The notes beneath the pieces are model-generated. The model made no database searches and was not told the DNA's origin. It worked only from the letters and a program-made list of their open reading frames with translations. Below are positions 35,378-48,503 of a stretch of 64,000 nucleotides of DNA, piece by piece (position 1 is the stretch's first letter; every line of letters starts with the position of its first letter). The position numbers and the translations under genes are program-made. Source of the DNA: Sporobolomyces roseus (Eukaryota > Basidiomycota > Microbotryomycetes > Sporidiobolales > Sporidiobolaceae); assembly GCA_016617785.1 (NCBI GenBank), contig JADILM010000001.1:1612001-1676000 (forward strand), given 5' to 3'.

Positions 35378-35828
35378 ACTCTCTCACCCTCCCTCGCCCC
35401 GACTCTACCCACTTGTCCACCTCCCCTTGACTCTCAGCATCAAAAGATGAGCATACTCCCTCCTTTCAAGTCTCGTCAACCCCTCCCTCGATACCTGTTA
35501 TTTCGCATTCTTTGCTTTCTTTCCTCCATCTGTGTTATGATCTCTACCTTATCCTCTTCACTTCTTCCGGTTATTATTTTCCACTCCCACTGTGTGTGCT
35601 GCTATATAGACAAGGCTCGGTACTTAGACACGCTCATTCTTTCTTGGGTTCAAGTTCTTGCGAGAGACCTAATTTCGGATCTGGCTTGAGCCGTCTCCAA
35701 GTACACTTCGCTGGTTTGCTTTGGACGAAGAAAGATCAGACACTCGGACTGCAACAGCGAGCGAGACTTGAGATGGTGAAGCGAAAAAGTTGCGAAACTC
35801 GCTCTAATTTCTAATCTTCACCTCGACT
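35378..35828. other. Intergenic, NADH dehydrogenase 3' region
   Basis: These 451 nt are mostly pyrimidine-rich on the plus strand. I see no exon with conserved content. They probably hold the NDE1 3' UTR and the promoter of the next gene. Confidence 0.4.
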
Positions 35829-36515
35829 ATGTCATCCGCATCAAAAGCAGTAGCGAGCGCATCACAAGCTATCTCGAAAGCTACATCATCTGCTCCACGA
35901 CGAGTCTCGAAGCGTACTCTGCAAACTTCTCGAACTTCCTCCCTCTCGAATCTCATCTCTCTCTACCACTTGACGCCTACCTTTGTACCCACTACGAATC
36001 CCTCACAACTCCAACAACATGTCACCAACACCTTGGCACCCCTCTCTTCTGCCACTTCGAAACCTCGTCCTCGAGATTTACTCGATCTCGTCTTGGCCCA
36101 ACACAAACTCGATCAAGAACGAATCAAACTAGACACTGCAGCTACTTCCCCTTCCTCCGCTTCCCTCCTCGGGGTGAGGTTACGACAAACCGCAACGAGT
36201 TCAGATTCTTTCGATTTCAGTTCGACGGCGGGAGGAGGAGGACCAGATGGAGCGATTTACGATCATCAGAGTTCATTCTATTCGAGTCATACTGCCGGAT
36301 CGGAACCACCTTTGGCTAAGAGAGTGAGGAGGGTAGTAGATAAATTACATGGAACTGAGGCGGGAGGGAGAGCGGGAGTTCAAGTGTTGAAGGAACAAGG
36401 AGAGAAGGCAGTACAATGGAAGGAAGGATTGAGGGATGCACGGAGACAGGAGAAGGAACGGGAAGAGAGGGAGGAACGGGAAGCAGAGGGATTCGGACAG
36501 GCATTCGCAGCGTGA
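35829..36515 (+). CDS. Uncharacterised 228-aa protein, possible mitochondrial leader
   Basis: This intronless frame encodes 228 aa. The first 40 residues are rich in Ser, Ala, Lys and Arg and lack acidic residues (for example RRVSKRTLQTSRTSSLS), consistent with a mitochondrial presequence. A more structured stretch follows (LISLYHLTPTFVPTTNPSQL, then RPRDLLDLVLAQHKLDQERI). The C-terminus is a charged Arg/Glu helix (RDARRQEKEREEREEREAEG). I do not recognise the family. Absence of introns is unusual in this window, but length, codon use and the clean start favour a real gene. Confidence 0.6.
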   Translation: MSSASKAVASASQAISKATSSAPRRVSKRTLQTSRTSSLSNLISLYHLTPTFVPTTNPSQLQQHVTNTLAPLSSATSKPRPRDLLDLVLAQHKLDQERIKLDTAATSPSSASLLGVRLRQTATSSDSFDFSSTAGGGGPDGAIYDHQSSFYSSHTAGSEPPLAKRVRRVVDKLHGTEAGGRAGVQVLKEQGEKAVQWKEGLRDARRQEKEREEREEREAEGFGQAFAA

Positions 36516-37443
36516 AGGAGGAAATGGAGGAAGTATTGCGAGTGGAGGTGGTCGGGCTATAGATGATATTCTAGGTGGAGGTAGTCAACAAGCTATAGAC
36601 GTTATACACTCGGTCAGCGCCGTGGAATGTTGGAAAGCGGGAGAGCAGGAGAGAAAGAGAAAAAGGGCGAAGCGGAATCGAGCGGTCCTAACGTCAGTGA
36701 CTGGATGGACTAGTGTCGAGTCCAACGTCGATGTACAGATGATCTAGCTGTGATGGCATATTGCGCTGTTCACGATTTGGTCTCTGCTGTGTCGTCCTCT
36801 CGACAGGAACTTTTGTCGCGAAAACGAGAAATCGGAGGTTCTAAAGGATTCGCAGCGTCTGTTCGTCGGCTCTGGGTTCCCTTTCGTCGATGTTCACCCC
36901 GTTGTCGAATACGTGAGCATAGCTGTCGATAGTAAAGGAGGAGGGACTCTCATGGATCTACGAAACTTGAGAAAATAAGTCTCGGAGTTCCACTTGCGCT
37001 CTCCTTCCCCTCATCTTCTCGACTTCAACTCACTCACGACCAATCAGATTTGTACTTGTGTCGCCATCGGCCAGCCTCGACGCTTCGCCTGCGCCTCGCC
37101 CCTTCCTTTCATTGTTCGGTCAACTTTCCTCCTTCAACTCTCGTCTCTACAGCGTCAGAAGCATTCAGATATAGCTTGCATGCAGTACAGAGGCTACAGT
37201 AAGTCTTCGTTCTGTATGGCACTCTCTCCAAAGTCGCTCTCGGGGCTCTTGAGGAGGAGAGGCAGGATAGCTAGAGCACTCCGAACCTCCCCTCATCTTT
37301 ATGAGCCAAATCGAGCAAGAATGGAACGCTGATCAAGCTGCTTGTGTACAGACTGAGCCATCAAGCTGAACCGCCAAATCGCTGTTTCAATCCTTCGAGA
37401 CTTTCCTCACCGTCTCTCACACTCCTTCAACTCTCACATCTGA
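36516..37443. other. Long intergenic region before the apyrase gene
   Basis: This is one of the longest apparently non-coding stretches (928 nt). Several open frames occur on the plus strand, but none has a splice chain, signal peptide or conserved motif I can support. A small undetected gene or a long 5' leader is possible. Confidence 0.4.
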
Positions 37444-40323
37444 ATGGCACCTCGCCCTCCCGCATGGTCACAAGGAAGGAAATATGGAGTCGTAATCGAT
37501 GCTGGCTCGAGTGGATCTCGGATACAAGTTTATAGTTGGATTGATCCAGAAATCGCAAGGAAGGATAGAAAGGGCAAAGGTCAGATTACAGATGTGTTGA
37601 GTCGGATAGAGAAAGGAGTCGAAGAAGGAGACGGTTGGCATCTCAAAGTGGAACCCGGTAAGTCATTATTTCCTCAAACGAGATTTTTGCGAAATCGAAC
37701 ATTTTGACTGACTTTCGTCGTTTTCGTAGGTATATCGACATTCGGTGATCACCCAGATGGAGTCGCAGAGTATCTCAAGCCTCTGATCGAATTCGCCGCT
37801 TCCGTCATTCCCGCCAACCAACTCTCCTCGACTCCAATCTACCTCCTCGCTACCGCTGGAATGCGTCTCCTTCCTCCCGAACAACAGTCTTCCGTTCTGT
37901 CTACCGCCTGCTCCTACATCAAATCCTTTCCTTTCCACCTCCCATCCTGCTCCGATCAAATCCGAATCATCTCGGGAGAAGAAGAGGGATTGTATGGTTG
38001 GATTGCGGTCAACTACTTGATGGATGGTTTCGACAAACACGAACACGCTGTCGAGGGAGATAGAGCGAAATATTCTTCGACGTATGGGTTCCTCGATATG
38101 GGAGGAGCTTCAACTCAAATCGCTTTCGAACCTTCCGATGTTGAACAAGTTCGACATGCCGACAATCTACTCGAAGTCAAACTCCGTCTCCTCTCCGGTA
38201 AAGACGTTCGACATCCGGTATTCGTCACGACTTGGTTAGGGTTCGGTACGAATCAGGCGAGGAATCGTTATGTCGATCAGGAGATTCGGGCCCACCTCAG
38301 AGCGAGCGATGCCGATCATCCTCACCTGCCTCCAAGCGACTCCGAAGGGCTCGGTACGGAACGTCCAGTCGTACTCGTCGACGATCCATGTCTGCCGAAA
38401 GATTTGCTTCTTTCCGAGGGTCGACACGCAGGGTACACTTTACGAGGAACGGGAGATTTCCTCGCTTGCGTGAGGAGGACTGGTCCTTTACTCAACAAGG
38501 AAGTCAAGTGTCTCGACGAACCTTGCCTCTTCAACGGAGTTCACGTCCCTCCTATCGATTTCAAAGTCAACCATTTCATCGGGATCTCAGAGTACTGGTA
38601 TTCGACTCAAGACGTTTGGGGACCGGCAACAGGAGGAGTAGGAGTTTATGACTTTGTTGAGTTTGAGAAGAATGCGATTGCGTTCTGTGGGAAAGGGTGG
38701 CAGGAGATTATGGATGATTTCAAAGGGGGAAAGGGGACTTGGAGATCAGGTGTCGAGCTGAGTCGACTCGAAACACAATGTTTCAAGGCAGCGTGGGTGG
38801 TGAATATCTTACATGAGGGGATAGGGATACCTAGGATCATTGATCGAGGAGGAAAAGGAGATGGAAAGAATCAAACGGAGAAAGGGTTGGAAAAGGCTAT
38901 CGACAAAGGATTGGTCGACGAACCACCGAGCTTCCAAAGTCTCAACGAGGTACATGACGTCGCGATCAGCTGGACTCTCGGCAAGATGGTTCTCGAAGTC
39001 TCACACGGTTCGACCCAACTTCCTCTCCTGAATCCTTCCGACCATTCCTACCTTCCTTCACCCTCGATCGATTCTCCTTCTTACGACCCAAAATCATCTT
39101 CCACTCACCGATACCCTTCTCTCGATTCGTGGACCGGTCACATCCCTTCGTTCAAATCAGATATCAAGTCGACCCTTTCCTCCGTCGCGAATTCAGAGGC
39201 ACTTCCCTATGGCGCATTCATTATCGTCGCAATCATCGTCTATCTCTTCGCTCTCAGCCCCGTGGCAGCTCGACGACGGAAGAGCTTCTGTGGCATCAAC
39301 AACGTCTTCGCAGGAGGACGAGGAGGACGCAGAGGCAGCGACTTCCTCCCTCTCTCGCAACACGACGATTCTGTTCCTCGGAGTAGCGACGCCTCTCCGA
39401 ATGGTGGAGGTGGATCTCGAACGGTCGGGGCTACAATCAGTCGAATTGTCGGACCGATACGATACGTCGGATGGCGAGCGAGTTCTACAGTTCGTTCCTG
39501 GACGAGAGCAGCGACATCTCGAGGAGGCCGACCGCTTCTCCCTCGTTCCATCAGCTCGACTCAACTCACACCTCTCCCTCGCTCCACCTCTGAACCTGAA
39601 CTTTATCGACCTCGACCCCTCAGACCTTCGAAATCTACCCCTTTCCTTCGCGGTCTCAACCCAACGCCTTCTACTTCGAACGGAACTACGACTCATTGGA
39701 ACGATGCTCCAGATCTTCCTTATCGACAAAACACAGCTCCTTCCTCTCCACCTCGTTCTTCCGATCAAAACTCCCTCGCGCCTATCGCTCGAAGTCAATC
39801 TGCCTCGACTCTCGCTTTTCAACCCTCCTCTTCTACTCAAACTAGATCTGTTTCGCAACCTAGAGCTTCCTCCCCTCCTTCTTCCTCAATGACGGCGATC
39901 CACCCTTCTCCACTCTCTCTTTCCCTATCTCGACCTACCACTCCTTCATCCGCTCGATCTCTTCCCGGTCTCACTGGTCTCAGTAAACTCACACCTCGGC
40001 ATCTACACTCACGAGAAGCCAACAAAGGATCCGTCGATTTCGAGATTGGTTCCCGACTTTCCCCTCATCCCTCTTCAGTCGTATCTTCACCAACTTCGGC
40101 AGTTTCTCAGATGTCGCAACTTGACTCGGCAATTTGGAAATCGATGGCTCGGGATCAAGGGGTGACTACTCCAGGGGCGGGAGGAGGAAACGGAGGAGCG
40201 AAGCTCAGGTCGAATCGAAGTGCGGACAACAGTCAAGTCAATCTGGCGAGTGGATACTTTGGGAATGCTAGCTCTACGAACCTGAGTAGCAATACTGGAG
40301 GAGGCGGAGGGGACGGGACTTAG
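37444..40323 (+). CDS. YND1: Golgi apyrase / nucleoside phosphatase (GDA1-CD39 family, YND1-like)
   Basis: The predicted 935-aa nucleoside di/triphosphatase contains all four early apyrase-conserved regions: VIDAGSSGSRIQV, LLATAGMRLL, SGEEEGLYGWIAVNY and FLDMGGASTQIAFE. In the yeast secretory pathway these enzymes convert GDP to GMP after glycosylation, allowing nucleotide-sugar exchange. A single transmembrane segment (FIIVAIIVYLFALSPVAA, near residue 530) follows the catalytic domain, matching Ynd1 rather than Gda1, whose anchor is N-terminal. Two exons: 37444-37657 and 37730-40323. The C-terminal 380 residues after the membrane span are Ser/Pro-rich and cytoplasmic by this topology, longer than in yeast Ynd1 (about 630 aa overall). 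Tail phosphorylation is plausible but only inferred. Confidence 0.9.
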
Positions 40324-40553
40324 TCGAACCTTACGCTGGAATTTCGCATCTTTTTGTTGTATTGCGTTTCATCTTTCTCTTTACGCAACGGAATCGTTTC
40401 TGCTGGTATCTTCCTGCGAATCGTCGTCGTCGATGCTGACTCGGAGTTTCCGCGGAGCCGAATCACCTCGCTGCAGAACGGCGTTGGCTTCCTTCTCTCC
40501 AACTTCTCTATCTCCTCGTCCCTGTTGCTCTCCACTGGCACAGCGGCGATAGA

Positions 40554-40822
40554 ATGAGTCACGATGATGCAGCTGCTGAAGAAGTCCGGCGAATCAAGGA
40601 ATGTAACTCTCGCAGGAAACAAGCGAAACTTGTCAGAGCGGAGTCTGGAATCGACAACTCAGGAGGAAATCCAACTGACTTACAAGGGACCCAGATCAGA
40701 ATGCGCGATTCCAGACGGATCCTCATGAACGCGGTGAGTGTTCACGTTGCGTTCAAACTACGAAATCTGCTGACTTTCCATGGAGCCGGTAGACCCGAGA
40801 CGATTGCCCAAACAAGTCGTAG
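40554..40822 (+). CDS. Possible small spliced ORF of unknown function
   Basis: A chain with consistent phases can be read as 40554-40602, 40687-40733 and 40793-40822, giving only 41 residues (MSHDDAAAEEVRRIKEW...). The second intron (40734-40792) is textbook for this genome, with GTGAGT, TGCTGAC and TAG, so transcription across here is likely. The product is too short to recognise. The neighbouring open frame to 41484 could instead belong to a longer gene I cannot resolve. Confidence 0.22.
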
Positions 40823-41326
40823 CTCCTGATCGTGCACCTTCCCCTGCGCATCAACCACGAGGTCGCAGATGGTACGAGAGATTCCCATGCGTCGTGTTCA
40901 ATCGTTCGTGCTCGATTCCTGCTTTCTTAACGACTATCGCTCAACGCATTTCGCTACAGGGAAGCCTCGAAGCTCGGATCAAACCCGTCGGGGTAGTGCA
41001 CAGTCGGGCAGACGCTGAAGGGAGCTGTAGTCGTCTGGGTCGTGATTTGAAGAACCGAAGCTTTGACCTCTTTACTATTTCTGCCGATTCCGGCTTTAAA
41101 CCTGCTTATCTACCTCTAGTTGCGACATTCGCTCATCTTTCGGCTTCTACTCCTCACGAGACTGTCAATACGAGAACGACTCTAGATCGTGGTCCGCGGA
41201 AATTCGGTGGAGTTCCGCTTCGCGAACCGTCCCTGGCATGGCTTTGGCATGGCTGCTTGTCTCCTCACTCTCTCACACTATTGCCCGACAACCCAAGAGC
41301 TTGTGACTTAGTACTAGCTCGTCGAC

Positions 41327-41902
41327 ATGTCTCGTCATTGCGCGCACTCTTCGCAAAACTTGGACACCGCCAACTTCATCAGAGACGACACAATGTTGCA
41401 AGGTACTCCCTGGGGAGTATCGGCAGAGAGGGTAGTGAGGCAAAATGCATTTACTCAACAGCCTGGGAGGATCCCAGTCGATAGACTACAACAGCGTTTG
41501 GCCTAAGTTTCGCAAGTTTCGCGAAAGCAGGAGCTGACATTGCGGTGCTCAACAGCGACTCATCCTGACGACATTCGACACAGTACTGGACACTCGGGCT
41601 ATCACACGCAGCACCTCGATCAGTACAAATCAGTGCAATCCCACTTGGAAGACATTGGACGTCGTCTTCGCGAGAGTAAGTCGGTGAACTGTGGACTCTG
41701 CCAACGTGATTTGACTCTGACGCTTGTCCTACAGGCTACCATAAGCATGCCCCACGTGCACGTGAAGCGGTTCGAGAGAAGTTCCATGGATTGAGAGTAC
41801 TAAAACGTGAGCTCGAGCTCGTCTTCTTTTCTCTCGACCACAACGCTCGTTCTGACTTCCTTGAATCCTGCCGTAGATCCGCGTAGCTCCTCTTCTCGTT
41901 GA
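41327..41902 (+). CDS. Small spliced gene, uncharacterised 128-aa protein
   Basis: Four exons with consistent phase give 128 aa: 41327-41495, 41556-41675, 41735-41806 and 41877-41902. All three introns have branch-like sequence (GAGCTGAC, CTCTGAC, TTCTGAC) and AG acceptors; the first donor (GTTTGG) is weak. The C-terminal half looks helical and charged, for example HLDQYKSVQSHLEDIGRRLR and then APRAREAVREKFHGLRVLK. I do not recognise a family. The true start may be further upstream, since the sequence before 41327 is open in another frame. The chain of three good introns is the main support. Confidence 0.5.
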
Positions 41903-42636
41903 GTCGACTCGCAAGAAGGAGCCTCGTGGCTGGTTGTTCTTCCGTTATCTATCGATCTCAGCCTGTTTTTCTATTTCGTGCCATATCAGAGTCGGATCTT
42001 TTGCCTCTCTGCGTGTTCCTCGCCGTCAGCCCGCTGCGATTCTTGAGTGTTCCCTGGCTCGCTCGAGAGACGAGCGGTGCGTTCGAGCTCATTCGACGGC
42101 TTCGTCTTTTTGCGGAATCGCTCTCCGTGCGCCTCATCTGCCATCACGCACTCAGGGAAGTACACGGCGTCACGGCTCTCCACATACCCCGCCACCGCAC
42201 TCACGAGCAATTGTTCTACTTTGTTCTGTTTCAATTCTCTTTCTTTCTTCGGAAGCCGATTCTAAACTTTCTCCGACAACGAAAAACCCTAGAACAAATG
42301 TACAGTCGATAAAGGTGGAGAGCGTGGAGAGGCGAAGAGGGTGGGAGAGAGCTGGAGTGTCGGAATAAGGAGAGAGAGAGGGAGGTGGTAAATCACTTTT
42401 TTGAAGAATTCGGAAGGTACTGCTGGTGAAAGGAATGTATAGGGTCCAATTGAGGGTGGAATACAGCGCGAAGGAAAGGGAGGAGGTGTCGTGGAAAGTC
42501 GTTGTAAAGAGGGGGGAAAGTTGCGGCGGAAAAAGAAAGCGGTTACGAATGCAGATGTGTGTGCAGAGAAAAGGGAAAGGAGGCGGAGAGTCGCGAACGA
42601 GAAAAAGGTATGAATTGTAAAGGGTTCTCGAGATAT
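41903..42636. other. Intergenic / 3' region before PP2A gene
   Basis: These 734 nt lie between convergent 3' ends. Open frames occur on both strands; a minus-strand frame overlapping 42170-42727 merely continues past the PP2A penultimate exon through its intron. No independent gene is supported. Confidence 0.4.
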
Positions 42637-44370
<1,734 letters not shown>

Positions 44371-44848
44371 GTTTGTACTCTTCTATCTAGCTGATTAGGG
44401 CGAATGAGTCGCGAGAGTTGGGCAATCTGAAGTGACGAGGTCAAATTTGGAGAGATGAGAGTAGAACGAAGGCTGTAACTGATAGGTTGAGATAGTCGGC
44501 ACTGAAGGTTGGAATATATCGAGTCTAAGAGTCTGTGTAGCGTGGTGTAAGTTGTTGGTGGAGCGAAGTCGGGAATTCGAGCAAAAAAAAAAGTGGAATT
44601 TCGGGAATACAAAAAGTCAATAAATAGCTCTTTCAACCACGACTCTCCACTTGCTGTACACCGCTTCGAATCGCTCGTTCGTACAGCTACTCTGAATGAA
44701 TTGTAATGTTCCAGTTTGGTCGCCATCGCTTTCCTCTCGCTTTCGCGCTTTGGTTTCTGGCCTTGGTCGCTTCTGTTGACTTCCCGCTCCTGTATAACTG
44801 GCTGTGAGTGATCTTGTCGACGCTGTGGCGTATCGGCGAGGATGAAAG
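44371..44848. promoter_or_regulatory. PP2A upstream region
   Basis: These 478 nt lie between the PP2A start (minus) and a possible small plus-strand gene, so they are probably a divergent promoter. A run of nine A at about 44584-44592 is the only conspicuous composition feature. Confidence 0.4.
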
Positions 44849-45275
44849 ATGGGTCAGAGCCACCGCAAAGTACGTCGTTTTCGTTTCGCAATCTGTCCTT
44901 TCCTGCCCTTCTTCGCTGATACTGACCCCTCCGCACCTGTGCAGATGATCACAACGCACTCGATATACCCGTATGCTCGATCTCTCATAGTAGAGACGAA
45001 GAGAGCGAAGGAGATGGGTCGAGAAGCTTTGGCAGACTGCATCTGTCGTCGATTCTCGATTCTCACTTCGGCTGGAGTTACCGACGGGCCAGACGAGCTC
45101 ATTAAATCGCTAACGGATCAGTGGTGATACGGCAACTGAAGAGGAAGGAGAGCTCTCGTCGCAGTGCCATCGAGAAGCTGGAAAAGGTGATTTGCTTCTT
45201 TCGCGCTCGTCCTTCGCACCCTTCCATTGCTAACTCGAGCTGATCTACCGCGCCTCGCTCATCTTATAGGACTGA
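44849..45275 (+). CDS. Possible 63-aa spliced protein, unknown
   Basis: A four-exon chain with consistent phases reads 44849-44869, 44945-45044, 45122-45186 and 45270-45275, ending two codons into the last exon. The product begins MGQSHRKMITTHSIYPYARS and is basic and helical (VETKRAKEMGREALADCI, then RQLKRKESSRRSAIEKLEK). Introns 1 and 3 have good donors, branch sites (CTGAC, GCTGATC) and acceptors; the intron 2 donor (GTCGTC) is weak. The size would suit a small mitochondrial or accessory subunit, but I recognise no family. Confidence 0.35.
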
Positions 45276-45773
45276 TCTGAACCTTGAGGACGGCTTGAGA
45301 AGGGGACGATGTTGAATCGTCTGAGAAGCAGCTGAATTCGAGAAAACTTCGATTTTCGGAGGGAGGGAAAAGTCGGTCTCGATTCTTCTTTCTCCGCTGC
45401 GAGGCACATTAGTCACTGAATTCAGATGGAGAGAGTAGAGATCAGCTTGAATCGCTCTTGATTCTTAGCGCTTCGAAATCTAGGAAGGATAAATGCGAAG
45501 GGGACCCGGCGCAAACTAGGCGCAGTTTACGCCCAACTCTTTCCTCCTTTTCGGATGTCATATGTCAGGTGAAAAGTGAGGAAACGAAAGTAAGTTGCCA
45601 GACTTCTCTCGCTTTTCTACTTCTCTCGACAATCTCGCTCTCTTTCACCTCGCACTCGCTAACTTCGTACTCTCTTCATAATCTCGCTTCACATACACAA
45701 ACCTAGCAGGACTTGAACTCGTCAACTCACGATCACGGCAGATTCGACAAAGTCCCTCAACAGCAGACTCAAG
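45276..45773. other. Intergenic, upstream of Zn2Cys6 gene 2
   Basis: These 498 nt have no supported exon. A tRNA-like T-loop sequence on the minus strand near 45705-45725 does not form a stem and was rejected. The region probably holds the promoter of the downstream regulator. Confidence 0.4.
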
Positions 45774-48108
45774 ATGTCAAACTCGAATGAGGGAATCTTC
45801 ACCGATGTGAGTTGTGAGCGATGTAGGAAACGTAGAGGTGAGTTCTGACTATCTTTCAAGCCTATTCCGTGTTTTCGAGACTGTATTGACAACACCTCTT
45901 GCCTTTGTCGCACGACAATAGTGAAATGTTCTCGCTCGTTCCCAAGATGTGCGAACTGTACCACTCGTCGAGAATCGTGCAGTCTTGCATCCTGGAAGCT
46001 AGCTGCTGATGATGTCGAAAAGGGGAAGGGTCCATCAGTATCAGGGAAGACTTCCAAACGCAAACTTCGTCAGTTTCCACTCCTCCTCTTCCCTGTTTGC
46101 CTTTCCGCTGACTTCGACCTACACATCTCAGCTGAACCCAAACCACAATCTCCCACCATCGACGTTACAAGCTCTCGTTCGACGAGGTCTCGCCCGACTC
46201 CAGGATATCGATCGGATTCCGAAGAAGAGGAACCAGTCGATTCTCCTCCTCTCGTCCTCACTCCAGCCACCATCACGACTAGCCCTACCACTCAGAGTCA
46301 ACCATCAACCTCTCAAACTCAAATCCCTATCTCTCCGTCTCCCTCAGCTTCTCGACAACCTTTCACTTCACCTCCTGCCCCCGCCTCTCAAACTATTCCT
46401 CACTCTTCTCTACCTCTTCAAAAGACTGCTTCACAATCCTTCCGCACAAGAAAGGCTATATGTAAAGCTTTCGTCGAAGGAGAAGCTGCCTTAAGAGGAG
46501 CACCCTCTGAAGAACTCGATTTTGATTCCCTCTCGACGAAACTCATCGCAAGCTGTCCGACTTCTCCTGAATCCTCCTGCATCTTCTTTCCGAGCTCGTC
46601 GTGGACCTACAGCGACATCGTTACCTTCCCCGATTCGACTCAAGCAACCGAAGCGCTCTCAAACTATTTCCAGTACCTCGAGCCTTCACTCCGTCTATTC
46701 CCTACTAATCAATCTCGTCGATTCCTCTACGAAGGTTGTAAACAATGGTGGACTACTGGAACTTGTTCTGGAGGAGTTGAATGGCAGGCGCTCTACCTCG
46801 CAACTGTCGCTTCTTCTGCAGTTGTCAGCTCAGACGATCAATTTGGTCACCTCGCTCAAGGATGGATGTATCTAGCTAGTCGAATGGTACTCTCGGATCA
46901 ACGTAGGTAGTCATTCCCTCCTCATCAGACGTATTGCTGCTGACGAATCGATTTCACAGGCTTCGCTTCCAATCCGAATCTCACCTCACTTCGAACCATA
47001 CTCCTCATCCTCCACTCAAGCCTTCTCGGTGGCTCCCGCTCGCTCAACCTTCTCGAAATACTGGGATATCTCCCTGTTGTCGTCGCAGCTGCCTTCAAGC
47101 TCGAATTGAACGTGGACCTCGCCGAATCAAGCTCGAATGCTTCGATCGATGATATTGAAGAGCGACGAGGGCTTTGGTGGCACATCATCAAGCTCGAAAA
47201 GTACGCCCCATCCCACTCCGTGTCCCTCTTTCACGTAATGATGAAACCTTCTTCGAAAACAGTGTCTGGCGACCTCTTCTTCAATCGACCTATCCCGCAA
47301 TCGACCTCTCTCTCTGCTCGACCCGACTACCTTTCTACGTCACCTCTCCCGCTATCAACACCATCGCTCCAATCGATACCTCTTCCCGCTCTACAATCGA
47401 CGAAGTCGTCCGACTTCTCTCGAAACTCTCCCGAATCCTCAGCTCACCTTCCGCACCTCCCGCTCAAGAACTTCAGCACCTCTCATCCGAACTAATGGAG
47501 AGTGAACGGTCTCTCGCTGCGGGAGAACACGCGATCATCCGGAAAGCGATGGTATTGCATGGGACTTTGTCGATTCAGAGTGTTGGAGAAGGAACGTCGG
47601 GAATCAAAGTCCTGGAAGAGACCGAATGGGCTCAGCGCGCAAGTGAGTCTCCCTTCTCCTTCTCCGCCAGGTTGCGTTGGCTGAAGCCATTGATCACAAA
47701 CAAAGCTAGTTTACTCGATCTCGTTAGTCAAGTTACATTATCGGATCAAGTCGATCGACTACCTATACTCCTCTACATCCTTCAAGGAGCAGTCATGACG
47801 GCTCTTCGCCTACCTAGTCAGTCCACTTCCTTCTTGTCTCGCCTCGAAGAAATGACTGACCATCTCTCGAACTCATTCGCAATTCAGCGCTTTCGACCAC
47901 TAACCATCCCCTCCATCTGTCCCTCTCCACTCAGCTCCACAATCTCACTACCTCGCTTCGTACGACTCCCTGGCCTGCCTACATGCATCAAACCGTCAAA
48001 CGAGGAGTAGTGATCGTCGAACACTTGTTGACGATCTACTTCGCTTCGAATCCAACTGTCGATCCTTCGTTATCTTTCTCTTCTCCTGGATCATCGAGGA
48101 CGTCATAG
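45774..48108 (+). CDS. Zn2Cys6 fungal transcription factor (2)
   Basis: The predicted 644-aa regulator has its zinc cluster at the very N-terminus: CERCRKRRVKCSRSFPRCANC followed by TTRRESC, with intron 1 splitting it after KRR. A Ser/Thr/Pro-rich linker with an acidic patch (SDSEEEEPVDSPP) leads to a helical regulatory half resembling the fungal middle-homology region (WQALYLATVASSAVV, LWWHIIKLE). Exons: 45774-45837, 45922-46068, 46132-46902, 46960-47200, 47263-47642, 47706-47816 and 47888-48108. The intron at 47643-47705 is frame-neutral and could be retained. The intron at 47817-47887 is favoured because the downstream frame then reads TTNHPLHLSLSTQLHNL to the end. Targets are unknown. Confidence 0.83.
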
Positions 48109-48503
48109 GATCGCTTCAAACTCAATTTTCGACTCTCAGCTTCCATGTCTGTACAACACTTTGTCGATAAAGCATCTCTCGCCGTGTATCTCTCTCCTGT
48201 TGTTCTCGTTCGATTGCCAATTTCAACGCTTGATGTCGTCGAATTTGATCACTCTCGTCCGTGACGAGATCAGAGGTGACGAGATCAGAGTCGATGCGAT
48301 GGAGGAGACTGAGAGAGATGAGTTGCGAAAGAGAATTCGACTACTTTTCGCACCGATTTTTCGGGTTTCGCCTCGAGGGCCACCCCCGTTAGTACGATAC
48401 ATACGAACGCAGATATAGGGCTCGGTTTGACTTGAATGATAGAAGCGACTCCGTCATATCTCAGAATTCTCGTTCCTTCTTTCAACAATTCTCACTTCAA
48501 AAG
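48109..48503. other. Intergenic between Zn2Cys6 gene 2 and retropepsin-like gene
   Basis: These 395 nt lie between two tandem plus-strand genes. No exon or structured element is recognised. A short direct duplication, GTGACGAGATCAGA, occurs near 48260-48290. Confidence 0.4.

Noticed and set aside
36516..37443. Hidden gene in the 928-nt gap before the apyrase
   Set aside because: Several frames were examined on both strands; none showed motif content, a signal peptide or a phase-consistent intron chain.
39193..39858. 221-aa minus-strand open frame opposite the apyrase tail
   Set aside because: It is an Arg/Ser-rich antisense shadow of a Ser/Pro-coding exon with no motif or splice support.
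45700..45726. Minus-strand GTTCAAGTCC resembling a tRNA T-loop
   Set aside because: The flanking bases do not pair as a T-stem and no A-box or cloverleaf is present.
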